A stretch of DNA of 23,970 nt from positions 1 through 23,970 of the forward strand of contig JAGGYZ010000068.1 in the NCBI GenBank assembly GCA_021162285.1, in the 5' to 3' direction. The DNA is from Candidatus Fermentibacteraceae bacterium (GTDB lineage Bacteria; Fermentibacterota; Fermentibacteria; Fermentibacterales; JCC-6). Position numbers and translations under genes: made by a program. This document shows, one piece after another, positions 14,086 through 20,848 of this stretch. The notes beneath the pieces are model-generated. The model did no database searches and was not told where the DNA came from. It saw nothing but the letters and a program-made list of their open reading frames with translations. How positions within the stretch are numbered: the first letter of the stretch is position 1; every line of letters begins with the position of its first letter.

Positions 14086-15300
14086 ATGCCATCACTACCA
14101 CTTATCGCCCTTGTGGGTATAGCAACCGTTCTGTCCCTGTACATGGGCAGGCTGGTTAAAAAAATCAATCTTCCTTCGCTTGTGGGATACATGATTCTCG
14201 GCATTGTTCTGGGCAGCTCTGTGCTGGGAGTAATGTCGAAGGAGAACATTCATTCACTTGGCTTTCTCACCGATGTTGCCCTTGGGTTCGTTGCGTTCAC
14301 CATTGGAAGTGAACTGAACGTCAAGGGTCTTAAAAAACTTGGCAAAAGCATTATATACATAATTATAGCAGAGTCTTTCGCAGCCTTTGCCGTGGTTACG
14401 GCTGGTGTGTGGCTGGTTACAAAAAACATGCCTATGGCTCTTATTTTCGGCTCACTGGCTCCAGCCAGTGCACCTGCAGGTACAGTAGCGGTGATACAGG
14501 AGTACAGAGCAAAAGGCACCCTTACACGCGCTCTGTACGCTGTGGTTGGTTTCGATGACGGCCTTGCGATAGTGATATTCGGATTTGCAAGTGCCGCAGC
14601 AAGAAACATGCTTGACCCGGCAAACTCCATGTCTGTTCTTCAGGGGATTCTTCATCCTGCCGGAGAAATTTTCCTCAGTCTGGTTGTTGGCGGCGCTTTT
14701 GGCTACCTGTACACGATTCTCAGCCGGAGGCTGAAACCTCTCACAGACATTCCATCTCTTACTTTTGGGTTTGTTGCCATTTGTATCGGAGTGTCACAAT
14801 GGCTTCACCTTTCCCTGATACTCACATCCATGATGCTGGGGTTCGTTCTCACAAATACAACACCTCCAACAATGGTTAAGGCAATGGTCGGACAGTTGAA
14901 AACATGGATGCCTTTCCTGTTCATTCCCTTCTTTTTTCTTGCAGGAGCACATCTGGAACTGTCGGTTCTTCCATCTCTGGGGCTGCTGGGAGCTGTGTAC
15001 GTTCTCTCAAGAATAACAGGTCTCATGGGTGGGGCATGGCTCGGAGCAAAAGCGGGAAAATCAGAACCTAAAATAAGAAAATACCTGGGTTTCGGTATTC
15101 TTTCACAGGCTGGTGTTGCAATCGGACTCTCCATGCTGGTTCTGAATGAATTCACTGCTCTTGGTACGCCGGAGGCAGCTGCAATCGCAGCCAAAGTAAT
15201 CACCACAATTACAGCCACCTGTATTATTTTCGAAATAGTCGGACCCATAGGAGCCAAGTACGCCCTGACCAGAGCAGGTGAGATCGGAAGAGAGAAATGA
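14086..15300 (+). CDS. CPA2-type cation:proton antiporter (first of tandem pair)
   Basis: 404 residues with about 12-13 membrane segments in the NhaA/CPA2 fold. Hallmarks are LPSLVGYMILGIVLG (residues 29-43), the discontinuous-helix stretch SLAPASAPAGTVAVIQEY, and the ion-binding aspartate pair VGFDDGLAI (Asp157-Asp158). Two aspartates suggest an electrogenic antiporter, as in the NhaA class. FFLAGAHLELS and FGILSQAGVAIGLS are also typical. There is no RCK/TrkA-N regulatory domain at the C terminus. I chose the ATG at 14086, 7 bases after the EIIA stop, with AGG as a weak SD; a TTG at 14059 would overlap the EIIA gene. The ion (Na+ or K+) cannot be told. The stop overlaps the start of the second antiporter (ATGA). 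Confidence 0.88.
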   Translation: MPSLPLIALVGIATVLSLYMGRLVKKINLPSLVGYMILGIVLGSSVLGVMSKENIHSLGFLTDVALGFVAFTIGSELNVKGLKKLGKSIIYIIIAESFAAFAVVTAGVWLVTKNMPMALIFGSLAPASAPAGTVAVIQEYRAKGTLTRALYAVVGFDDGLAIVIFGFASAAARNMLDPANSMSVLQGILHPAGEIFLSLVVGGAFGYLYTILSRRLKPLTDIPSLTFGFVAICIGVSQWLHLSLILTSMMLGFVLTNTTPPTMVKAMVGQLKTWMPFLFIPFFFLAGAHLELSVLPSLGLLGAVYVLSRITGLMGGAWLGAKAGKSEPKIRKYLGFGILSQAGVAIGLSMLVLNEFTALGTPEAAAIAAKVITTITATCIIFEIVGPIGAKYALTRAGEIGREK

Positions 15301-16517
15301 GCTTCGAATTCACCCTTCTGGCTCTTATAGGAATAGCCGTTACGCTGGGGCTGTTCTCCGGCAGACTGGTCAAAAAAGTTGGTCTTCCATCGATAATTGG
15401 CTACATGCTGCTTGGCACTGTAATGGGTGTTTCAGTACTCAAGCTGTTCCACCATGAGCACCTGCGGGAACTCACCTTTATAACAGATATAGCTCTGGGG
15501 TTTGTGGCCTTCAGTATCGGCAATGAGCTCAAGATGTCCACGCTGAAATCTCTCGGTAAATCCATAGGGCTGATAATTGTCTTTGAATCTGTTTCTGCTT
15601 TGATTCTTGTTGCAGTACTCGTTTATCTGGTTACAGGAGATATTGTTACAGCACTGATTTTCGGATCTCTCGCTCCAGCCACAGCCCCTGCCGGCACTGT
15701 TGCTGTGATAAGGGAATACAAGGCAAAGGGCAAACTGTCCTCTTCGCTGTATGCTGTGGCAGGGTTCGATGACGGAGTGGCGATTCTGCTGTTCGGCTTT
15801 ACCGCAGCCATAGCCAAACAGATACTGCTCTCCAGCAGTGGAATCTCACAGGGAAGCCTTGCCTCCGGACTGATACAACCCTCAGTGGAGATTGTGCTCA
15901 GCCTGGTTCTGGGTTCTGTTCTTGGGTTTCTCTACTCATATCTGATACCTAAACTGGTATCAAAAAACAATATTCCCGCCCTTACATTCGGCTTCATCCT
16001 TATGGGTGCAGGCCTGGCGGAGATGTTCCATCTGTCTCTTATACTTGTGAACATGGGCATTGGATTTGTGCTTGCAAACACAACGAGACACAGCACTGTG
16101 GTCAGTGTGAACGAGCAGCTCCGATCACTTATGCCTCTTCTGTTCATACTGTTCTTCTTCCTTGCAGGAGCACATCTCAACTTCGCTTCTCTGCCTGCAC
16201 TTGGTCTCATCGGCGTTGCCTACATGGTAGGAAGAGCAGCGGGAAAAATCGGAGGATCATGGCTGGGTGCCTACCTGGGCGGAGCAAGCAAAACAATAAG
16301 AAACAACATCGGTTTCGGACTTTTGTCACAGGCAGGTGTGGCCATAGGGCTCTCTCTTCTGGTTTCGCAGGAGTTCTCCAGTATCGACTCTGCACAGGCT
16401 CACTCCATTGCGGAATCTGTCGTAACAACAATTACTGCCACATGCATCCTGTTTGAAATTTTAGGCCCGATAACAGCTAAAATAGCACTGAAAAATGCCG
16501 GAGAAATTCCGGATTAG
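15297..16517 (+). CDS. CPA2-type cation:proton antiporter (second of tandem pair)
   Basis: 406 residues, clearly a paralogue of the preceding gene along its whole length: LPSIIGYMLLGTVMG, SLAPATAPAGTVAVIREY, AGFDDGVAI (Asp158-Asp159), FFLAGAHLNFA and FGLLSQAGVAIGLSLLV all align. Both keep the two aspartates, so neither copy looks dead. The start ATG overlaps the first antiporter's TGA by 4 bases, so expression is coupled and roughly equal. CPA2 antiporters work as dimers, so a heterodimer is possible (inference). It also lacks a cytoplasmic C-terminal regulatory domain; control may come from the EIIA-PII protein encoded in the same operon. The stop codon runs into an intrinsic terminator. Confidence 0.88.
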   Translation: MSFEFTLLALIGIAVTLGLFSGRLVKKVGLPSIIGYMLLGTVMGVSVLKLFHHEHLRELTFITDIALGFVAFSIGNELKMSTLKSLGKSIGLIIVFESVSALILVAVLVYLVTGDIVTALIFGSLAPATAPAGTVAVIREYKAKGKLSSSLYAVAGFDDGVAILLFGFTAAIAKQILLSSSGISQGSLASGLIQPSVEIVLSLVLGSVLGFLYSYLIPKLVSKNNIPALTFGFILMGAGLAEMFHLSLILVNMGIGFVLANTTRHSTVVSVNEQLRSLMPLLFILFFFLAGAHLNFASLPALGLIGVAYMVGRAAGKIGGSWLGAYLGGASKTIRNNIGFGLLSQAGVAIGLSLLVSQEFSSIDSAQAHSIAESVVTTITATCILFEILGPITAKIALKNAGEIPD

Positions 16518-16539
16518 GGGAGACAGCGTCTCCCCTTTT
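16517..16539 (+). terminator. Intrinsic terminator of the HAD-EIIA-antiporter operon
   Basis: GGGGAGAC (16517-16524), loop AGC, GTCTCCCC (16528-16535), then TTTT. A perfect 8-bp GC-rich stem with a T-tract, starting at the last base of the antiporter stop. It can also form on the minus strand just after the C25 protease stop at 16548, but there no T-tract follows. Confidence 0.9.
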
Positions 16540-16547
16540 CCAGCAGT

Positions 16548-19058
16548 TTATCTGATAACAACAAGCTTGAAGTCCTGGGCAGCCATACCTCTGGAAACCC
16601 TTACAATATAAATGCCTGCAGGGGAACTGCTGCAGTTCCAGATGTATTCTCCAGGCATCACTTTATCGCTGTGCACAATTCTTCCGCTCATATCATGCAC
16701 GGTAAGAAGAACTTCACCAGTGGCGGAAACAGAAAACAATGCTGATGAAACAGCGGGATTGGAACCGATGTTCGCAACAGACAGTGCTATAGATTCCTCT
16801 GTTTCTTCAATACCGGAAGGATCAGGTGTAGATGCCCGAAGATCCCACTGGTAGTCATCTCCCCTGGCTCCATACACCAGCCACAGATCGCCGGCTGAGT
16901 TGCAGGTCATTTTACCGTCATCAATTGCGCTTGCCGAGGCTGCGGTGAGTACCCCGCTCCATGAAGAGCCGTCCCACAGGTTGTAGCGGATGGTATTCAT
17001 TGCCGCAGTCCACGAAACAATCACAGAACCCGTTGAAGTAACGGCGACACCGGGGCGTACTCCGTAATCACTTCCGGAAACCACCTCAGGACTGCTCCAG
17101 GTACTTCCTGTCAGTCGCGAGTACACAATACTGCCGTTCTGACTCTGCCAGACAGCAGCAAACCCGGTGGAAGTGCCGGCAATACACGCATACCTGTTCT
17201 CGCCGGAAGCTGAAGAAATCACAGTTTCCGCGCCAAATGCTCCACTGTCCGGGGCATCTCTGAAACCGATCACCCATCCCCCGGAAGCTGATTTACGGTG
17301 GTAAACCACTCCGTACCCGGATCCGTTCCAGGCAACATCAGGATACCGTTCGGCGTTGTCAGATCCGGCAATGGTTTCCTCTACTGTCCACTGCGAGCCT
17401 GTCCACATCCGCCCCACAATATCCGGATCACCTCCGTCCCACTTCTGCCAAACAAGCCATGTGTGACCGTTTCCGCCTGACAGAGAGGGCTCTATATCAA
17501 AAGGATCTCCAGTTGTGAGTGTTTGAGCCGCGCCCCACCCGGATCCGTTCCACAGGGACAAATAGATATCGTAACCTTCGTGGTTGTCGCGCATGGAATG
17601 CCACGCTGTCCACACTTTTCCCGTACCGTCTCCGCCAACAGTTGGATGCCAGTCCCAGTATTCATGCTGGCAGACAATCATCGGGGCAGCCCAGGAATCT
17701 CCATCTGTAACTGTGGCCAGTATGTTTGCTCTCACTGGATCGGATGTTCCAGATACGGCAAAGATCATGTCTGAAGACGGGTCATGGTAGGTGTCTACCC
17801 TACCCTGGGAGTGCAGACCGTCCGTTAAGGGATAGTCAAGCCATCCAGCTGCTGCAGGGTAAGGAGATTCTCCGAACAACCCGGTGCGGTTGGCACTTCC
17901 AACCCGGGGTTTCAGAGTGGGATCTCCAAACAGAACAGCTCCGTCTTCATTACTCATGTTTGCACTCAGCCACACTCTGTAAGCATCACCCAGGTTTGAT
18001 CCTGACGACAGCTGGCTGTAGTATTCTGTAAAGTAGTTGGTGTAATCAACTTTTGTCTGGGCCAGAGCTGCAAGACCGTAGGAATCTGTCCAGATGTAAC
18101 TGTTGGCAAGGTTGTCCACTTCAGTCCACCTGCCGTTTGTACAGCAGTTGCACACGTAGAAGAAGGCATGGGGATCAAGAGGTGGAACCTCGAAATTGTC
18201 CAGAGTTCCACCACCTGACGGCGGAGCTCCTGTGTGAAAACTGCTTCCCCACGGGCTCGAATGGGAGATCAGATGTACCCACTGGTATCCGTACAGCAGC
18301 TCTGATTTGAAGTCATCAGCATTGGTTGCAACGGGGTCGGTCTTTCGGGTAACATCGTCGTAAAGATTGTCCAGTGCGCCGGTAAGACCGGTAAAAGCCT
18401 CTTCGTATGCAAGTGCCCTGTCCGGAAGGGTCAGAGTTCCATTTCTATAGGCATGATTCCTTGCAAAGTAAGAGTTCAGAAGACCCACTGAAGATCCGAA
18501 AGTAAGGTTGGTTGGGGTGAGCCTTCCCAGCCATATCTCCGGAGCACCGCTGCTGTAGGAATTAAACAGACCGTCTGCATCCGGATCGCTCCATGTACCA
18601 TTCATGTCCATAAGGTACATATCTATGGGGTACTCTCCATAGCCGTTCTCGATCCACCCGGTAGGTATGTCTCCAATGGCTATGGCTCCAGCCAGATTTC
18701 CGGCGGTGTACTCTGTCTGAAGATCAGTTCTTATGTCTGTTGCTGTTCCGCCGCTTATCTGCCATGTCAGAACCGTAAAGCCCTCTGCCTCCAGATCACT
18801 TTGAAACACAGAGAGGGAAGCTGTGATTCCGTTAAACACAGCCTGGTCCACAAGAAGCACCACCTTGTCACCATCGGTAGAAGAACCAACCGGTGCTGAA
18901 ACAGGGTTCATACTGTAGGCTCCCCGTCCTGCCTCGCAGGAAACTCTGGTGGACGATGGCTGCCTTCCTCTGCTGTCCATGTACTGGAGAGGAATACCCT
19001 CAGGTACTGCCATCACGGCAGATACAGCAAGGATAAGGTAAACCGCTGCAAGTTTCAT
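16548..19058 (-). CDS. Secreted C25 (gingipain-like) cysteine protease with T9SS sorting domain
   Basis: 836 residues. Signal peptide MKLAAVYLILAVSAVMA (1-17), a short prosegment, then a caspase-like C25 domain (about 60-385). The presumed catalytic His is in HLISHSSPWGS (His266; GHGS in gingipains), and the presumed catalytic Cys is in YVCNCCTNGRW (Cys306, aligned by eye with ACVNG). Residues about 410-745 are repeated W-rich, DGxSW-type strands, a sialidase-like beta-propeller for substrate or carbohydrate binding. The last 80 residues (about 757-836) match a type A T9SS sorting domain: SNPAVSSALFSVSATGEVLLTVHDM, SSPAGIYIVRVS, KLVVIR. The ATG at 19058 overlaps the hutH stop as TAATG, with perfect SD GGAGGTGA 6 bases upstream. 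It should be exported by a type IX system encoded elsewhere. Confidence 0.87.
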   Translation of the reverse strand: MKLAAVYLILAVSAVMAVPEGIPLQYMDSRGRQPSSTRVSCEAGRGAYSMNPVSAPVGSSTDGDKVVLLVDQAVFNGITASLSVFQSDLEAEGFTVLTWQISGGTATDIRTDLQTEYTAGNLAGAIAIGDIPTGWIENGYGEYPIDMYLMDMNGTWSDPDADGLFNSYSSGAPEIWLGRLTPTNLTFGSSVGLLNSYFARNHAYRNGTLTLPDRALAYEEAFTGLTGALDNLYDDVTRKTDPVATNADDFKSELLYGYQWVHLISHSSPWGSSFHTGAPPSGGGTLDNFEVPPLDPHAFFYVCNCCTNGRWTEVDNLANSYIWTDSYGLAALAQTKVDYTNYFTEYYSQLSSGSNLGDAYRVWLSANMSNEDGAVLFGDPTLKPRVGSANRTGLFGESPYPAAAGWLDYPLTDGLHSQGRVDTYHDPSSDMIFAVSGTSDPVRANILATVTDGDSWAAPMIVCQHEYWDWHPTVGGDGTGKVWTAWHSMRDNHEGYDIYLSLWNGSGWGAAQTLTTGDPFDIEPSLSGGNGHTWLVWQKWDGGDPDIVGRMWTGSQWTVEETIAGSDNAERYPDVAWNGSGYGVVYHRKSASGGWVIGFRDAPDSGAFGAETVISSASGENRYACIAGTSTGFAAVWQSQNGSIVYSRLTGSTWSSPEVVSGSDYGVRPGVAVTSTGSVIVSWTAAMNTIRYNLWDGSSWSGVLTAASASAIDDGKMTCNSAGDLWLVYGARGDDYQWDLRASTPDPSGIEETEESIALSVANIGSNPAVSSALFSVSATGEVLLTVHDMSGRIVHSDKVMPGEYIWNCSSSPAGIYIVRVSRGMAAQDFKLVVIR

Positions 19059-20593
19059 TACTGTTCACCTCCTTCAAGGGATCCGACAGCTTGCTCTACT
19101 GCTTCAAGTATCTCTCCTGACTGCACAACTTCACTCATTTTGTTGTGATCAGGGTACAGAGGTCTGTCTTCACCAAGATGTTCGACATACTTTCTGATCA
19201 CTTTGTACGCAGCCTGAACTCCTTTACCGAATTCATGACTGCGGAAATCCAGTGCCTGTGCAGCGGCAATCATCTCAATACCGAGGATACCGTATGCGTT
19301 TTCCAGGATCTGGCAGTTTTTAAGAGATGTATTCATACCCATGCTCACAAAGTCTTCCTGGTCTGCAGCAGCGGGAATGGAAGCCACAGCCGCAGGAGCA
19401 CAGAGTATTCTCTGCTCGGTAATAAGCATACCTGCCGTGTACTGGCTCAGCATGTGGCCACTGTAAAGACCGGGTTTTTCAGCAAGAAACGGAGGAAGCC
19501 CTACTGAAAGCGCCGGGTTCAACAGACGGTTCAGTCTTCTCTCGCTGAGAACAGAGACCATTGTTATGGAAGTTCCGGCCATTTCCATGGGAAGAGACAC
19601 AGGAGTACCCTGGAAGTTGGCTCCGGTAAGTACCAGATCTTCTTCCGGGAAGAACAACGGATTGTCCCCCACCCCGTTCAACTCTGTTTCCACCTGTTTC
19701 CTGGCGTGGGCAATTGCGTCATGTGCTGCACCTATAACCTGTGGAGTGGAGCGCATGGAATAGGCATCCTGAACTTTCTGCGGTGTTTTCCCTGTGGACA
19801 AATCACTTCCTGCAATACACTTTCTTATTGCTCTTGCGCTCCGCAGGGAACCAGCAAAGCCCCTCACAGTATGAACCTTGTCTTCATAGGGTGTCAGATT
19901 TGCGTACAGAGCTTCAAGACTCATGGCTGCCGCTATCTCTGCCTGCTTCAACCACCTGTTCATATCGTAAATATTGAGAGCGGAAATGGCAGTAAGAAAA
20001 TTTGAGCCGTTGATCAGCGCCAGACCGTCACGGGCCTGCAGTTCCAGCGGTTTCAGCCCGCCCAGTGCCAGTGCCTCTTTCCCGGGATACCTGTTGCCTT
20101 CAAACCAGGCTTCACCCTCTCCCATAACAACCAGTGCGATCATGCTCATGGGAGCCAGATCACCGCTTGCTCCTACAGAACCCTTCTCGCAGACCACAGG
20201 AGTAACCCCCGCGTTAAGCATTGAAACAAGCATCTGTGTCATTTCTATACGAACGGCACTGTGACCATTGCTGTGAACATTTGCGCGCCCCAGCATTGCT
20301 CCGCGTACATGCTCTACAGGAGCCGGTTTACCAATTCCTGCTGAATGGTTGTAGATAAGATATTTCTGAAAAGCCAGAACTTCTTCATCCTTTAATCTTG
20401 TTTCGGAAAACTCACCAATTCCGGTGTTGATTCCGTACATGGTTTCACCTGCAGCAATCTTGCGCTCAACCATTTTACGGCAGGTATTTATCCTCTCAAC
20501 TGCAGCAGGGTGCAGCTCCACCTTTTCGCCGTTGCGTGCAACTGCAACGACACTCTCAATACTAAGGTCTTTACCGGTTAGAACAACAGACAT
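19058..20593 (-). CDS. hutH: Histidine ammonia-lyase
   Basis: 511 residues, the normal HAL length. It converts L-histidine to urocanate and ammonia in the cytoplasm, the first step of histidine breakdown. The MIO cofactor triad Ala142-Ser143-Gly144 is in KGSVGASGDLAPM. Residues matching the Pseudomonas putida active site are present: Tyr53 (YGINTGIG), His83, Asn195, Gln275, Tyr278, Arg281 and Glu413 (DQEDFVSM). The Glu in QED separates HAL from phenylalanine/tyrosine lyases. It is slightly odd in having Asn-His-Ser (YNHSAG) where most HALs have Ser-His-Ala. The ATG at 20593 has GGAGG 5 bases upstream. No other hut gene is in the window; the gene is instead coupled to a secreted protease. Confidence 0.93.
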   Translation of the reverse strand: MSVVLTGKDLSIESVVAVARNGEKVELHPAAVERINTCRKMVERKIAAGETMYGINTGIGEFSETRLKDEEVLAFQKYLIYNHSAGIGKPAPVEHVRGAMLGRANVHSNGHSAVRIEMTQMLVSMLNAGVTPVVCEKGSVGASGDLAPMSMIALVVMGEGEAWFEGNRYPGKEALALGGLKPLELQARDGLALINGSNFLTAISALNIYDMNRWLKQAEIAAAMSLEALYANLTPYEDKVHTVRGFAGSLRSARAIRKCIAGSDLSTGKTPQKVQDAYSMRSTPQVIGAAHDAIAHARKQVETELNGVGDNPLFFPEEDLVLTGANFQGTPVSLPMEMAGTSITMVSVLSERRLNRLLNPALSVGLPPFLAEKPGLYSGHMLSQYTAGMLITEQRILCAPAAVASIPAAADQEDFVSMGMNTSLKNCQILENAYGILGIEMIAAAQALDFRSHEFGKGVQAAYKVIRKYVEHLGEDRPLYPDHNKMSEVVQSGEILEAVEQAVGSLEGGEQ

Positions 20594-20630
20594 ACCATCC
20601 TCCAGTGTAAAGAAATTGCGAGACGCGGGA

Positions 20631-20665
20631 TACTCTGATAATACTAAAGAACCCTGTTCAGAGTA
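20631..20665 (-). promoter_or_regulatory. Inverted repeat over candidate hutH promoter -10
   Basis: TACTCTGA (20631-20638) and TCAGAGTA (20658-20665) are perfect 8-base inverted arms, 19 bases apart (centres 27 bases apart). On the minus strand TATTAT (20643-20638) lies at the edge of one arm and would act as a -10 about 40 bases before the hutH ATG; the -35 region (TTACTC) is poor. This looks like an operator for a dimeric or tetrameric regulator; the regulator is unknown. A hairpin in the leader is the alternative. Confidence 0.35.
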
Positions 20666-20772
20666 AGCTCACCTCACAAGAGGAGACAAGTTGACAAACC
20701 TGCCACACAATTTCCTCTATGTACGCCGATCTACAATATAAATTTGCATAGAAATTGCCAGCTGGTAAGGAC

Positions 20773-20800
20773 TTGACCTACCTCCAAATGTGAGTAGAGT
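20773..20800 (+). promoter_or_regulatory. Sigma70-like promoter of the PAS/GAF/HD-GYP gene
   Basis: TTGACC (20773-20778), 16 bases, TAGAGT (20795-20800), about 50 bases before the GTG start. Seen in sequence; activity inferred. A perfect TTGACA at 20691 has no acceptable -10 and was set aside. Confidence 0.45.
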
Positions 20801-20848
20801 AAAGGTAGACTGTTTGTTCTGGTTCCCAATTGAAGGGTAAAATAACTG

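Larger units (their letters stand above)
20594..20848. other. Divergent intergenic region between hutH and the HD-GYP gene
   Basis: 255 bases with no gene. It contains the hutH-side inverted repeat (20631-20665) and the plus promoter (20773-20800). The middle (20700-20770) is AT-rich with no feature I can support. No tRNA-like fold was seen. Confidence 0.6.

Noticed and set aside
19058..20593. Phenylalanine/tyrosine ammonia-lyase or aminomutase instead of HAL
   Set aside because: The QED glutamate, Tyr53, His83, Asn195 and the Gln/Tyr/Arg triad match histidine ammonia-lyase; only the NHS triplet differs.
20650..20665. GAACCCTGTTC as a LexA/DinR box near hutH
   Set aside because: The spacer is 3 bases rather than 4, and no SOS gene is nearby.
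20691..20723. Promoter from the perfect TTGACA at 20691
   Set aside because: No -10-like hexamer at 16-18 bases; the nearest (TATGTA) is 21 bases away.
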